Assembly: GCA_033816765.1 (NCBI GenBank)
Contig: CM066293.1
Location: 2,976,001 to 3,040,000 of the forward strand
Length of the DNA: 64,000 nt
Source of the DNA: Nothopassalora personata
Taxonomy: Eukaryota; Ascomycota; Dothideomycetes; Mycosphaerellales; Mycosphaerellaceae
Direction of reading: 5' to 3'
Shown: positions 53,040 through 63,576 of the stretch, piece after piece
How the letters are laid out: each line of letters opens with the position of its first letter
Position numbering within the stretch: the stretch's first letter is position 1
Notes under the pieces: model-generated
The model's input: the letters and a program-made list of their open reading frames with translations, nothing else
What the model was told of the DNA's origin: nothing
Database searches by the model: none
Made by a program: the position numbers and the translations under genes

Positions 53040-53281
53040 CGTGTCGGTCTGAGCGTGCGCGAGGCTACGCTATCGTTTCGATGGCTGCTGTTCGATGTCG
53101 GTGTCGCGAGAGGTGGATGTGTTAATCAAGATTCGATGACCTTTGCATCAAGTCAACTCGTCGCTGCTCCAGTACTCGAGCTGCTCATGCAAGTTCGGCT
53201 GGAACGGTCCGCGGTCGATCGACATGGAACCGCCGCGCGACCATGCACGCACCTTAAAGAACAGATATATGGAAACACGAC

Positions 53282-53470
53282 ATGGAGAGTTTCGCTCTGG
53301 CAGCACAACACTCCGGGGCCATCAACCATCACCACACCTTCACCTTCAACTCTTCCGCTGTAGATGTTCTGAAGGAAGTGCGGCTGGCTGTCACCATTGT
53401 AACCGTTGGCTGGATCGCCGTCACTGGCTTGAGGGGCTATTTCTGCTACAACAGGGACAACGATCGATAG
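53282..53470 (+). CDS. Possible small single-pass membrane protein (62 aa)
   Basis: A short ORF in the 675-base gap between divergent prohibitin-2 and the lectin gene, with a fair start context (GACATGG). Residues about 32-53 (VRLAVTIVTVGWIAVTGLRG) would form one membrane segment followed by a short charged tail (YFCYNRDNDR). I recognise no family. It may be chance or part of a leader of the next gene; there is no second line of support. Confidence 0.25.
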   Translation: MESFALAAQHSGAINHHHTFTFNSSAVDVLKEVRLAVTIVTVGWIAVTGLRGYFCYNRDNDR

Positions 53471-53714
53471 AAACGCCCACATTGTACGATACGACAAACG
53501 AGACACGGCACGCGATTGAAGGCTCAGAGGAGACGAAGGTCAACCTCCTGCAAACGACCATCTTCGACAACGACGACCCGATCGAGCAGGCCCTCCCTCG
53601 TTGTTCATCCGCACGTGCTAGGCTGTCAAGTCATCACAAGCAGGCAGACCCACGTGTTAGGACAACTTGCGATTCGATCCAGAACCATTCGGCAGTCGCC
53701 CTATAACAATCACC

Positions 53715-55140
53715 ATGGTTGGCCGCATACCGCAACGGCTGTCGTGGCTCTTGGCTGCAGGCCTCGCAGCAGCGCAGTACGATGTCGATAGCTTAACATT
53801 CGGCAAGTCAGGCGTCATATCACCGAGTGGATCAGGCATACCAGGATGGCAAGCGAGTAGCGTCAACCACCAGGTCCAGATACTTAGCGATCGCGTGATC
53901 CTTACACCTCCTGTCCCGGGAAACGCGAAAGGTTCGCTATGGGCAGACCAACAGTTGTCGGTGAAAGATTGGAGCGCAGACCTTGACTTCCGTGCATCAG
54001 GGCAAGAAACAGGAAGTGGGAATCTGCAATTATGGTATGCAAGCAACAAGGAGGCAATCGGCACCAACAGTCTCTACAACGTGGGCAAATTCGACGGGCT
54101 GGTCATCGTGCTCGACCAGTATGGCAACAGCGGAGGCAAGGTTCGGGCCTTTCTGAATGACGGCACTCAAGACTTCAACAGACACCCCAACGTCGAATCC
54201 CTAGCCTTTGGCCAATGTGACTACCACTACCGCAACCTAGGCCGCTTCTCCACCCTCACCGTCCGCAACAAAAATGGCCTGACTGTCCTCCTCGACGGCC
54301 ACGAATGCTTCAGCAGCGACAAGATCAATCTCCCCTCAGGCTACTTCTTTGGAATCACAGCATCGACCGGCGAGCAGAACCCGGACTCGTTTGAGATCCA
54401 CAAGTTCCACGTCCAAGCCGGCTGGCCGAGCGCCCCGGGGAACGATCAACCAACCCAACAAAATCAACCTCAAGGCGGGCAGCAGAACCAGCAACCTATC
54501 GTCAACAAACTCGACTCCTTCCCCGACGCACCCCACGCCATACCCGACCGCGACGCCGAAGACTTCAAGACTCAATCCTCCCAATTCGAGGACTTGCACA
54601 ATCGCGTCCAGGCACTGCAGCATCAGCTTGCGAACATGTTCATCGAGTTCAAGGCGATTGGCGACAAGCTCGACCAAAAGCACCAAGAAGTCACATCTCT
54701 AGTGCAGAATATGCAAGGCAGTAAAGAGCCGGGCATACCGCCGGAGTTGGTAGGGAAGATCCAAAGGATGAGTGAGAAAGTGGATAAGATAGAGGAAACG
54801 TTGCATGTTGTCAAGAACGACGTGGAAGGCAAAGACTACCGAGAACATTTGAATAATCTGAATAGTGCAATAAGTCAGTTGCACGGTGGGCTAAGGGAGG
54901 ATCTGCCGGATAGGATTTTGGACAGTAAGTACAATCTGCCCTGAGTTCGAGTAACGGAGAAAGCTGTGACGCGAGAGATGTTGAGGAGTAGCATGCTGAC
55001 AGTGTTGAACAGTCGTCCGACGGCACTCACCCCAATTCGGCTGGTTGATTTTCGCCGTCGTGGGCGTCCAGCTCTCGATTGTGGGGGCGTACTTTGTGTA
55101 TAAGAAGAGAAGGAACAGCATGCCTAAAAAATTTCTGTGA
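53715..55140 (+). CDS. L-type lectin cargo receptor (ERGIC-53/Emp46-47-like)
   Basis: Exons 53715-54924 and 55013-55140 give 445 residues; the 88-base intron has GTAAGT, CTGAC and ACAG. Such receptors carry glycoproteins from the ER to the Golgi. A signal peptide (MVGRIPQRLSWLLAAGLAAA) leads into an L-type lectin domain (about 22-240) with GKFDGLVIVLDQYGNSGG holding the Asp and Asn expected for calcium and sugar binding. A Gln-rich linker (about 243-258) is followed by a coiled coil (about 285-400). The second exon encodes the membrane segment (FGWLIFAVVGVQLSIVGAYF) and a cytosolic tail ending KKFL, a KKXX-type ER-retrieval signal with a hydrophobic end like ERGIC-53. An in-frame ATG at 53667 would spoil the signal peptide, so I start at 53715 (CACCATGG). 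Confidence 0.88.
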
Positions 55141-57785
55141 GGAACGACCGAAGAAGTGCATCAGCGAAAGAAGAGACGTGGAAGATGTATAGGAGTATAG
55201 CATTGGAACGCACGTTTCGATGAAGCCTTCGAGTCGCGACAGAGATGAGGGCGAGGCAGAAGACAGCATCGACGTACCTGCATGTACATGGGAAGTGCAA
55301 CGGCCGGGTCGAAGGAGAAGTGAAGATCTGGATCTTGATCTTGGAACTTTGTGTACTACTTACTATACTGTGCTATGTGAAGGTACACACACATACGTAC
55401 ACGAAATAAGTTACGAAATGTGTACAGTACATGATCGGAAACTATGCTCCACAGTCTTCCTCAGCGTGCATCGCATCACTCGAGTCATCAAGACCTGTCC
55501 TTACCGTACTTACGGAGGTGCGGAGGTGTGTACTGTGGGACATTTACTTTTCCCAACGGACAGACTACAAATTCCCACCGACTGTGTCCAGATCAGATCG
55601 AATCAGATCAATCGGGATGCGTTTCTGTAAATACACAAACAAACAAAGTACAGACATCTAATGGATCATAGCTCCAAGCTCTCTCTCCCTCTCTCCCTCC
55701 CTCTCTCTCCCACGTCCCCGCTTCATCAGATCCAAGGCTCAGATCTCTCTTCCATACCGTGGTTTCGAGAAGGGTATGCATGCGTGGACATAACGCGACC
55801 AAGATTCTTGCCCCGACCGGATCGCGACCTCCGGGTAGTCACTTTGAGTTACTTACTTAGCGTGGATAAGGTCCGTGTATAAGAATTGTAGGTCAGCTCG
55901 TCGCCAGGAGCTACTGTACACAACTTGTCTGGCTGGGCAACTCGGAAGTTGGTCTATGGTCGTCTGATTCTTGGTTCCAATGGGTCATGCTGTGGATGTG
56001 CCAGGTTAGCACCTTGCTACTGTATGCGACCATGATGCCGATGAAGCTTCTTGTGTGACGGGGCAAGACTTTTGTAGTATCACGTTGATGGATCACCGCA
56101 CGTGGCCTTGGCCATCTTGCACTACCCGTGATGGCTTGGGATATCCTCGTGTTTGATGCTGGCTGGCTGGTCAGCAACAAGCCCAACGCCAGATTATACA
56201 ACCGACAGTGAGACTGCGCGGCACATAGGGCCAAACGCTGGCGCCGAGTATACCAAGTCCAGCACGTTTTGCTGTGAGCTCTTGCCGTTCTTGTCGCAGT
56301 GAAACATGTCAAATGTCATAGAAATAGCCATGGGATCGTCCAATGGGATTGATTCCTGTGCGATGCGTGTTCGAATAGCAGTAATTGGCAAAGTCAAAAT
56401 CCTTCCGAGATGGCTTGACATGGACATTCAAAGTCGATGCTGTACGCTTTGCGCCTTGATACGAGGTACGTGGAGATGCGCTCGAATGTCACTATCCCCG
56501 GTCTTGACGCAAGAAATACCTGCTTTATTACATTGTTTCACGGCAGTATCGTCGATGCCGGTCTCATCGGTGCTCGTGCCTGACCAGGCTGACGCTACAG
56601 CCGAACTACCACGACGGCAGCGGTGGAAGGCTCAAACCTAGAAGCACGAAGACGTTGTGTATCTGTCTCGGCAGGTGACCAAGATCGACAGCGCACGCAT
56701 CAACAGCAGCGCCAGCGGCGTCGTCGCACGCGGTGCGGGATCAATCCATGTGTTCCACAGCGTACAGTAGATGAGAAGGTCCCAGAACGTGCTATGTATC
56801 GCGGTAGCGATGATTTATCTATCGGAGGCAATGTCCGCCATGCCGCTTGCAGGTTAGGCCGGGCACGGTAAATCAATGGGCGAAGCTTGCCGTGGATTTC
56901 ATGTTGGGATGTTGACGCTAGGCCTTGTCCTAGACCCTGTTCTTCTCCCAGCCACCTGTTTTGGCATGCGCACACGTCGCGACTGCCATCGCATAGAACT
57001 ACAGCACTGTCGTCGCGGTCCGAAGCCGGGCGCGCACTGCTAGAGGAGCCGGAGACAAAACCGCCCTGCGTCGTCACAGTAGATACGCAGATGAGGGTAG
57101 AACGAACGAAACAACCCCCAGATCGTCGAGACCCTGACTTACTTACTGCTTTCAGCTCTAGCTCGGAGCGTGAAGACGCGACCGTGTGCAGGAACTTCGC
57201 GTTGACGCGTAAAGTGGCCTTTAGTCGGCCGGCCTCTACAGTAGTAACCTTTCAAGGTGGCCACATGATCGCTCGCACCCGCACACTAATCCTCATCATA
57301 CGAAAGAGTGCAGGCCGCCAGACAATGGCCCGCAGAGTGTGGAGGTGTGCTAATGCGGCCGGCAAACATAGGACGTGCTCGACGTGCTGGAGGTCCCACC
57401 GGCAGCACGGCATGGTCCGCGGAGGGGAGCACGTCGAGCCAATGGCTCTGAGCAGGCGTTCGTCTGCCACTGACCGCTGCTGTGCGAATAGTCGCGCTCG
57501 TTCTGCTGCTGCTGTGAGACCAGCTTGGCCCACGCCGCGGCCACGTAGCGGTTGCGGGCTTCACACGCAGCATTGCTTGTCAGGTTTGGCGCTCCACGAC
57601 GACCACAACCCGACCTCAGACCTGGCCCAATCGCTGATGATACTGTACAGCAGCACCCGTTCGAGACGCGGGTGACGTGGGAGAACGCGCTTTGCTCTCG
57701 ATCGTCGCCGCTGCCGCGATTCTGGGAGCACAGCCCCTCTCAGATCTAGTGAAAACATGTCACGATCCAAGTTGCAATTAGCCGT
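55141..57785. other. 2.6-kb stretch with no gene recognised
   Basis: After the lectin gene the sequence has normal base composition. A CT-rich tract (about 55679-55712) is the only simple feature. Open frames up to 262 codons (56887-57675 plus) have a composition like random translation, rich in Arg, Ser, Pro and Cys, and overlap others on both strands, so I call none. A non-coding RNA or a decayed gene is possible. Confidence 0.5.
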
Positions 57786-58600
57786 CAAGAAATAGGTAAC
57801 TTTAATCAGTCACCTATAGCCTTTTTATTCGCAGTAGCCTCTAATCTTAGATTAATATGTATTATATACTACTTACTTTCAAAATACCTAATATATAAGT
57901 CTTAATTAAGTAAACTAATTAACTTACTATAATATAAGAGTTTAACTTACTATTGAATATCATTACTTAGACTGTACTATAACTAAACCTCTATATTACT
58001 ATTTCTTAAGTTTCTATAGAACTAAGATACTACTACTTTATTACTCTCCCTTAACGTACTATTAGTCTAAGAATAAACCTTATTAACCTTAGTCTTCTAA
58101 TCTTATAATATTACTTAATTATACTAAGCCTAATAGTTTATAGTATTCCTTCTATTTCTTCTTATTAAAGACGTATCTCTTTTGTTTATACGCTTATAGA
58201 GAGTCCTATATAATAACTTATATTACTATTAAAACTATTTATAGCCTATCTTTCTTAAATCTTAAGGTTCTATAGCTATAGTCTTAATAGTCTAGTCTAC
58301 ATTATTTCTATAACGCCTAAGAGACTTTTAAGGTACCGGTCTTTAAGTAGGTAAGTCTATATTAACTTTAACTATAAGCTATATTTATTTAACCTATCTT
58401 AAATAAGTAATATATCTTAGATACTAGTCTCTACAGTAGTAATACTAGTAGAAGGATTCAACATTATTTTAACCTAGCTACTAGGTCTAGAGGTACGTTT
58501 ATTTTATATGTCTTAAATAGTATAGATTCTATTATAAATCTAGAGTAATTTCTAGTATATATAGACATAGTGCTAGTAAGAAAGCACGTGCTCAAGATGA
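57786..58600 (+). mobile_element. Isolated RIP-damaged LTR-element relic between genes
   Basis: Composition switches abruptly to AT-rich with almost no CA or TG. About 57947-58133 matches the 3' half of the A/C-group LTRs (compare 3236-3429): TTTAACTTACTATTGAATAT, then TTCTTAAGTTTCTATAG, ending ACTAAGCCTAATA. The remainder (to about 58600) is unassigned element interior. No flanking duplication could be defined. Confidence 0.65.
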
Positions 58601-59109
58601 TAGATTAGGGTGTAAACAATGCTAAGCTACCTAGCGTGTTTTCACTAGATCTGACAGGGACTGTGCGAGCAAAAGCGCGCACAGCACCGTACATGCACTA
58701 GCGGGAACTTTAGCCAAGGAAGGTCCCCGGTCCACGAAGCTTTCCATGGGTCGCACTTGCTGGAGGGCCCCGTCGCGCCGCAGAGTCTCGTTTCGCACCT
58801 TCCGCTCTCGCTGTCGCTCTTTCCCACCACCACCGACCGACGACTTCACCGCTGCACACTCGCATCATCCACACGACTGCGGATTGCCTGCGGGCACCAG
58901 CGACACATCTGCGAACCGACGCCGCTCCGCTGCAAATGCGATCCGCCGCCTAGACGTGCGCAGTTGACTCAGCGCCTACTGCGACCGCCAGCGCAATCGG
59001 CGCAGTCGGCTTGCACCGCCGCGTTTGCGCGCCCGCAGTCGGACGCAGACACCATACCGACCACAGTACACCACAATCGCTATCGACAACAACGCTATCC
59101 GCACTCGCC

Positions 59110-61029
59110 ATGGCGCCGGCCCGCCCCTCGCTTTCCATCACCTTGCCCTCCAACTTCGAATTCCGCTACAGCGACGCCCAGGTGCCCAAGACACCCGAGG
59201 CACAGCAAGAGGCACAGCAATCGAAGGCAGAACCGCCTACACCACCGCGACCACAGCCGTTCAAGGTCAAGAGAAAGCGCGTCGCAAGCGTACCCTTCCG
59301 GGAGCCGAACATCATGCTCGACAGTACCGTCATACCGACCATTGAGATGTCCGAAGTGTCCTCAGACATGTCCAGTCCCACGCTACAACCTACATCTGCA
59401 CACCTTCTGTCTCCCATGCCCATAACAGCTGGTCTCCCTCGCGCATTGACGCCCCCAAAGACGCCGGCGTCTAGAACTTGCTCATCGTGGCAACTGGAGA
59501 GCCCGGCAGAGGAGTGGGATCTCATCACCAATACTAAACCTGTTTTCGAGCGCGCTGGATCCGTCTGCTCGTCCTTTTCTGACTCTTCGATCTCCTCCTG
59601 TGGAAGCTCGGCCTTCTCAGCACCCACCGGCTATTATGACAGCCCAGACTCTGAGACGGCAGACCCATTCGTGGACGATGGACTGCCCAAGCAGAACGCT
59701 ACTCTGCAAACACCTGTGCGCAGCTCACCCAAGTCGAAGCGGGTCAAGACCCGACGTGACATCAAGTGGACGCCGCAAATGGACGACCACCTGTGGATGA
59801 CATTCATGTCTTACCTTTCTGATCCACGGTTAACGCCTTTCAAGATGCTTCCTGGCAGCACGCCCCCTATGGGCGTGTGCGAGAAGGTGGCTACCGAAGC
59901 CAGGCGCACATGGCGTTCTCGCAAGATCGTCTCGTCTGAGCCTGGCTTCGCAGACGGCTTTATTGAGCTCGACACATCCCAGCCGGAAGGTTCACCCGAC
60001 ACCATCCGACCCGGCACTCTTCACAACATGCAACAGAAGTGGCCAAGATCGACAGCAGCCACTCGCAAGAGGCTGCGCACTCTTTGTGCCGGCCGTCCTT
60101 CAATATCCGCTCACTATCAGCGCATGCTTCGTACTCGTAGCCCATCTCCATTCGAGACATCTGACCCCGCTAGTCAGCAACCTGAGCCAGCGTCTACGTT
60201 CTCGGGCATCGATATGGTGATGTCTCTCGTGACATCCACTGCACCGTCGATGCAACCGAATGGCATGCTGGCACGTCTGGCTCGTGAAGAACTTTCTGAG
60301 CCGAGGCAACAGCGGACTGCACGGCCTGAAGGCTGGTTTGACCGCATTCCTCGCTCCAAAGCCCATCAGAAGAGTGCCTCGCTCCAGTCCGAACTGAAGC
60401 TCAGCTTGGACGACTTGTCCAACCACAATGCGGACACCTTGGCATCGCCTTTCGATGCTGATACGACCTCGCACCGGTCACACCTGCTTCAGAGCATGTC
60501 AAACACCAAGTCATTAGGCCGAGCAGAGTTCAACGGCAGGTCTTTAGAAGCTCCCGTTGAGTTCAAGATTGGCGCACCGACTGATCGTCGCTCGCGCAAG
60601 CGCCGCTTTCGGTCGGATGAAGAAAAGCCACGCCGCCTTCCTCTGGAGGATGTCTTTGGCCCTCCCGTGCAAGAAGGCGTTGCTCGGAACCGGGGCTTCA
60701 GTGTTGGTGCGGTTCGTGCTTCGGGCAACCTCGCGAAGTTGTTTACACCTGCAACGCCACATGTGACTGATTTCGATCAAGTGATGGGTGAGTCGTCGGC
60801 GAGTGCTCAGGGAGACGTACCAATGGGTTGCCGTTCCGCGCCTCGTCGTCTTGCAGAGCCAGTACCACGTCTGGGCTCGCCCTTCGTGGAAGGCCCACCA
60901 CTCAGCCGCCAGCATAACACTTTCCCACGCAGCACTCTCCTGCCCACGAGTGACATCCAGGATCCGTTCCACCGGCGTTTGATCGAGCTCGCCACAGCAC
61001 ACGCCAACAATGCTTCCAGCAGTTCTTGA
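59110..61029 (+). CDS. Unrecognised 639-residue protein with one conserved-looking helical block
   Basis: Single exon starting CGCCATGGCG. Most of the protein is low-complexity and probably disordered, rich in Ser, Pro and Thr. One compact block at about 213-275 looks folded: RRDIKWTPQMDDHLWMTFMS, then LTPFKMLPGSTPPMGVCEKV and ARRTWRSRK. Trp and basic spacing there suggest a Myb/SANT- or TEA-like DNA-binding fold, continuing with a second helical piece (MQQKWPRSTAATRKRLRTLC, about 307-326). Basic runs such as SPKSKRVKTRRD and DRRSRKRRFR could be nuclear signals. I infer a nuclear regulatory protein, but I do not recognise the family. The upstream frame is open to 59011; the chosen ATG has the best context. 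Confidence 0.75.
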   Translation: MAPARPSLSITLPSNFEFRYSDAQVPKTPEAQQEAQQSKAEPPTPPRPQPFKVKRKRVASVPFREPNIMLDSTVIPTIEMSEVSSDMSSPTLQPTSAHLLSPMPITAGLPRALTPPKTPASRTCSSWQLESPAEEWDLITNTKPVFERAGSVCSSFSDSSISSCGSSAFSAPTGYYDSPDSETADPFVDDGLPKQNATLQTPVRSSPKSKRVKTRRDIKWTPQMDDHLWMTFMSYLSDPRLTPFKMLPGSTPPMGVCEKVATEARRTWRSRKIVSSEPGFADGFIELDTSQPEGSPDTIRPGTLHNMQQKWPRSTAATRKRLRTLCAGRPSISAHYQRMLRTRSPSPFETSDPASQQPEPASTFSGIDMVMSLVTSTAPSMQPNGMLARLAREELSEPRQQRTARPEGWFDRIPRSKAHQKSASLQSELKLSLDDLSNHNADTLASPFDADTTSHRSHLLQSMSNTKSLGRAEFNGRSLEAPVEFKIGAPTDRRSRKRRFRSDEEKPRRLPLEDVFGPPVQEGVARNRGFSVGAVRASGNLAKLFTPATPHVTDFDQVMGESSASAQGDVPMGCRSAPRRLAEPVPRLGSPFVEGPPLSRQHNTFPRSTLLPTSDIQDPFHRRLIELATAHANNASSSS

Positions 61030-62121
61030 ACATGGCCAGTGATCATCTTACCTCGGCCTTGCCACTGCTTTCTCGCTTCTCACAGCCGCACCTTTGGCTC
61101 GACCCTATACAGCATCAATTAGCATTGCATAAGGACCTGGCGTACTGGAGGACATCATCGCATCTCCCGGCGTTTATTATACCCTGGCAGACACTTGCAT
61201 CCCGGAAGCCCGCAAACGGCCACGACAATAACGATCATGACGACCCCCTATTGGCAACTCCTTGAGAGTGATGCCTCTTTTTGATTATGCATCTTGTCTT
61301 CTTGCACGGCGGCAGCATCTCGATGTCAGGCCAATGGCAGCCGATGGGGATCCCGCCCACATGTTGCAATCTCTTTCTTTTGTGTTTGTTTCCAGAGGAT
61401 GTACGCAGCTTCCGAGCTATCGACGTTATAATGGCGGGGAAGGATAAGAGGATAGGTGACGGTGGTGTTGATATTTCGGACCTTTTTCGAGGAGGAGATG
61501 AGATGGATTGATTGACGGCACCAAAAGTCTGGCATCTGCGGCAGTATATGTACTGTTTCTTTGCGGTGTGTGTACTTACCGTTGGAGAGTTTCTTCTTTT
61601 TCCTCTGTGGATGCGGTCACGAGCGGATGATGAGGATGATTTGGACTCCTGGGACTTCTTTGTGGTGTTTCGGAGTTTGGTCTGATCATTTTCTGGAATG
61701 GACGACTTTGCATGCATGGACGATGATTCAATGAGAGAAACGTCCGTCTGTGGTGGTCAAATGAGCATTACCTTGTTCCTCGACTGAATGTGAAGACTCT
61801 TCAGGGCGGCTCGTGTGAGCAGTACAGTACGTACCTTGTCGTCATGCTAACTTCGTGTCGGTCATGGGAAGCTTGGCTTGGTCCTCGGTCGTGCCTGTGC
61901 CTGTTGTGAGACTTTCTCTCCCACGTCGTTCTCTGCCCGAAATTCGCGTCCGCGGCTGATGCCGGCCGGCCACGATCATGACCTCACCCGCAATTCTTCC
62001 AGCTCTGCTTCAACATCGGCTTCAAACATCCATCGTTGGTCAACCCTGAGGAGAGACCACCACGGTCCCATCACATCCCCGTTGCTCAATTCGCATGGTA
62101 ATAACTCCTCATCAAATCGGC
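61030..62121. other. Intergenic region, no gene seen
   Basis: Contains the 3' end of the previous gene and the promoter of ISC1. A 160-codon minus-strand frame (61235-61717) is basic and low in complexity and looks like chance. Confidence 0.45.
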
Positions 62122-63576
62122 ATGGACATCCTTGAGCTCCCTAGCAGTCTCCGCGTCGTGTCCCTGAACTGCTGGGGCCTCAAGTTCATTTCCAAATTCA
62201 GGCACGAACGACTTACGGAAATAGGCCGTCAGCTTGCCGCTGCTCAGCCCACGCCGGAGATTGTGGGTCTGCAAGAGTGTTGGACGCAGCAAGACTATCT
62301 CAAGATTCGCGAGTTGACAAAAGACATTTTGCCCTATGGAAAGTTCTACTGGAGTGGCGTCTTCGGTGGCGGCCTTGCCATCTTGTCGAAATGGTCCATT
62401 GAGGAAAGTTCCATGTATCGCTACCCACTCAATGGACGCCCTGCGGCGTTCTGGAGAGGGGACTGGTATGTGGGGAAAGGAGTCGCGTGTGCGAGGATCA
62501 GGATTGGACGTGGTGTGAAGGAGGTTGTGGAAGTCTTTTGCACGCATTTACATGCGCCGTATGAGAGGGAGCCTAATGATAGCTATATCTGTCATCGCAC
62601 CGCGCAGGCTTGGGAGATTGCGAAGTTGATGCGCCATGCGAGCGAGCGAGGACACATGGTGTTGGGTCTGGGAGATTTCAATATGTTGCCGATGAGTCTT
62701 GCGCATCAATTGATTGAAGCGCATGCGCCGGTGAGGGATGTGTGGAGGATTCTGTATCCTGATAGTGCTTTGGGGAGTGCGGAGAACGAGGCCGAGAAGG
62801 AGAGGGGAAGGCCGGTGCCGACGGTGAGGGAGAGCTTGGAGGAGCATGGGGCGACTTGTGATTCGAAGTTGAATACGTGGAGGTGGAGTAAACAGATGCA
62901 GAAGAATTTGTTTAGGGGGATTGATTCGAAGGTTGATGAAGAGTCTGCGGATCAGAAGGCGAAGAGGTTGGATTACGTCTTTTTCGCTGACAACGCTGCA
63001 GCTACTGGGCATCAGTGGGAGGTTAAGAGCGTTGAGGTTGGAATGAAAATGCGGCATCCTGAGCTCAAGTGCTCCCTCAGCGACCACTTCTCGACAGAGA
63101 CCACCCTCATCCGCTCACCCGCTGCACGAGATCAGAAGAGCGAGGAAAGACCACCTGTCCGCCATCTCGCCCTTGCAACGTACCAGCTCATCCAAGCCAT
63201 GATCACGAAGTACGACAAGCGAGAGCGCGACCAACGACGACTGCAGATCGCACACTTTTGGGCTTCACTGGTCGTATCAATTGGTTGCCTGACAGCCGTC
63301 TGGTGGTCACCTCGCAACTACGTGTCATTCATTCTGATGTTCGTCAGCACTCTGGGTCTGAGCTCTGGAGTGCTGGATGGTTTAATGGGCTTCCTGTTCG
63401 TGAAGACAGAGCTGCGAGCGCTCAAAGAGTTCAAGTTCGATATCGACAATGCTGCCAATCAGGCTCAGGCGATTAAGGGAATCAAGGGCCCTAGTGATAG
63501 CCAAGTGACTGGCAAGCTCAGAGAGGCTGTGCGAAGTCGGGAGGATGAGCCGGATTATGAGGTGGTGAGGCCTTGA
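62122..63576 (+). CDS. isc1: Inositol phosphosphingolipid phospholipase C (ISC1, neutral sphingomyelinase family)
   Basis: 484 residues, no intron. Cleaves inositol phosphosphingolipids to ceramides at ER and mitochondrial membranes in yeast. An endonuclease/exonuclease/phosphatase fold covers residues about 10-345: VVSLNCWGLKFISKFRHERL, VGLQECW with the Mg-binding Glu, SGVFGGGLAILSKW (P-loop-like in this family), CTHLHAPYE, GLGDFNMLP with its Asp and Asn, and LSDHFSTET with the catalytic Asp-His. Two membrane segments follow (about 380-425; HFWASLVVSIGCLTAVWWS and FILMFVSTLGLSSGVLDGLM), as in yeast Isc1, where the C-terminus binds activating lipids. An ATG nine codons upstream (62095) is in frame; I chose the second because MDILELPSSLRVVSLNCWG fits the usual N-terminus. 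Confidence 0.93.
   Translation: MDILELPSSLRVVSLNCWGLKFISKFRHERLTEIGRQLAAAQPTPEIVGLQECWTQQDYLKIRELTKDILPYGKFYWSGVFGGGLAILSKWSIEESSMYRYPLNGRPAAFWRGDWYVGKGVACARIRIGRGVKEVVEVFCTHLHAPYEREPNDSYICHRTAQAWEIAKLMRHASERGHMVLGLGDFNMLPMSLAHQLIEAHAPVRDVWRILYPDSALGSAENEAEKERGRPVPTVRESLEEHGATCDSKLNTWRWSKQMQKNLFRGIDSKVDEESADQKAKRLDYVFFADNAAATGHQWEVKSVEVGMKMRHPELKCSLSDHFSTETTLIRSPAARDQKSEERPPVRHLALATYQLIQAMITKYDKRERDQRRLQIAHFWASLVVSIGCLTAVWWSPRNYVSFILMFVSTLGLSSGVLDGLMGFLFVKTELRALKEFKFDIDNAANQAQAIKGIKGPSDSQVTGKLREAVRSREDEPDYEVVRP

Noticed and set aside
56887..57675. 262-codon plus-strand ORF
   Set aside because: Arg/Ser/Pro/Cys-rich composition, overlapping frames on both strands and no domain; looks like chance in GC-balanced DNA.
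61235..61717. 160-codon minus-strand ORF
   Set aside because: Low-complexity basic sequence lying in the 3' flank of the 59.1-kb gene, no start context or homology recognised.
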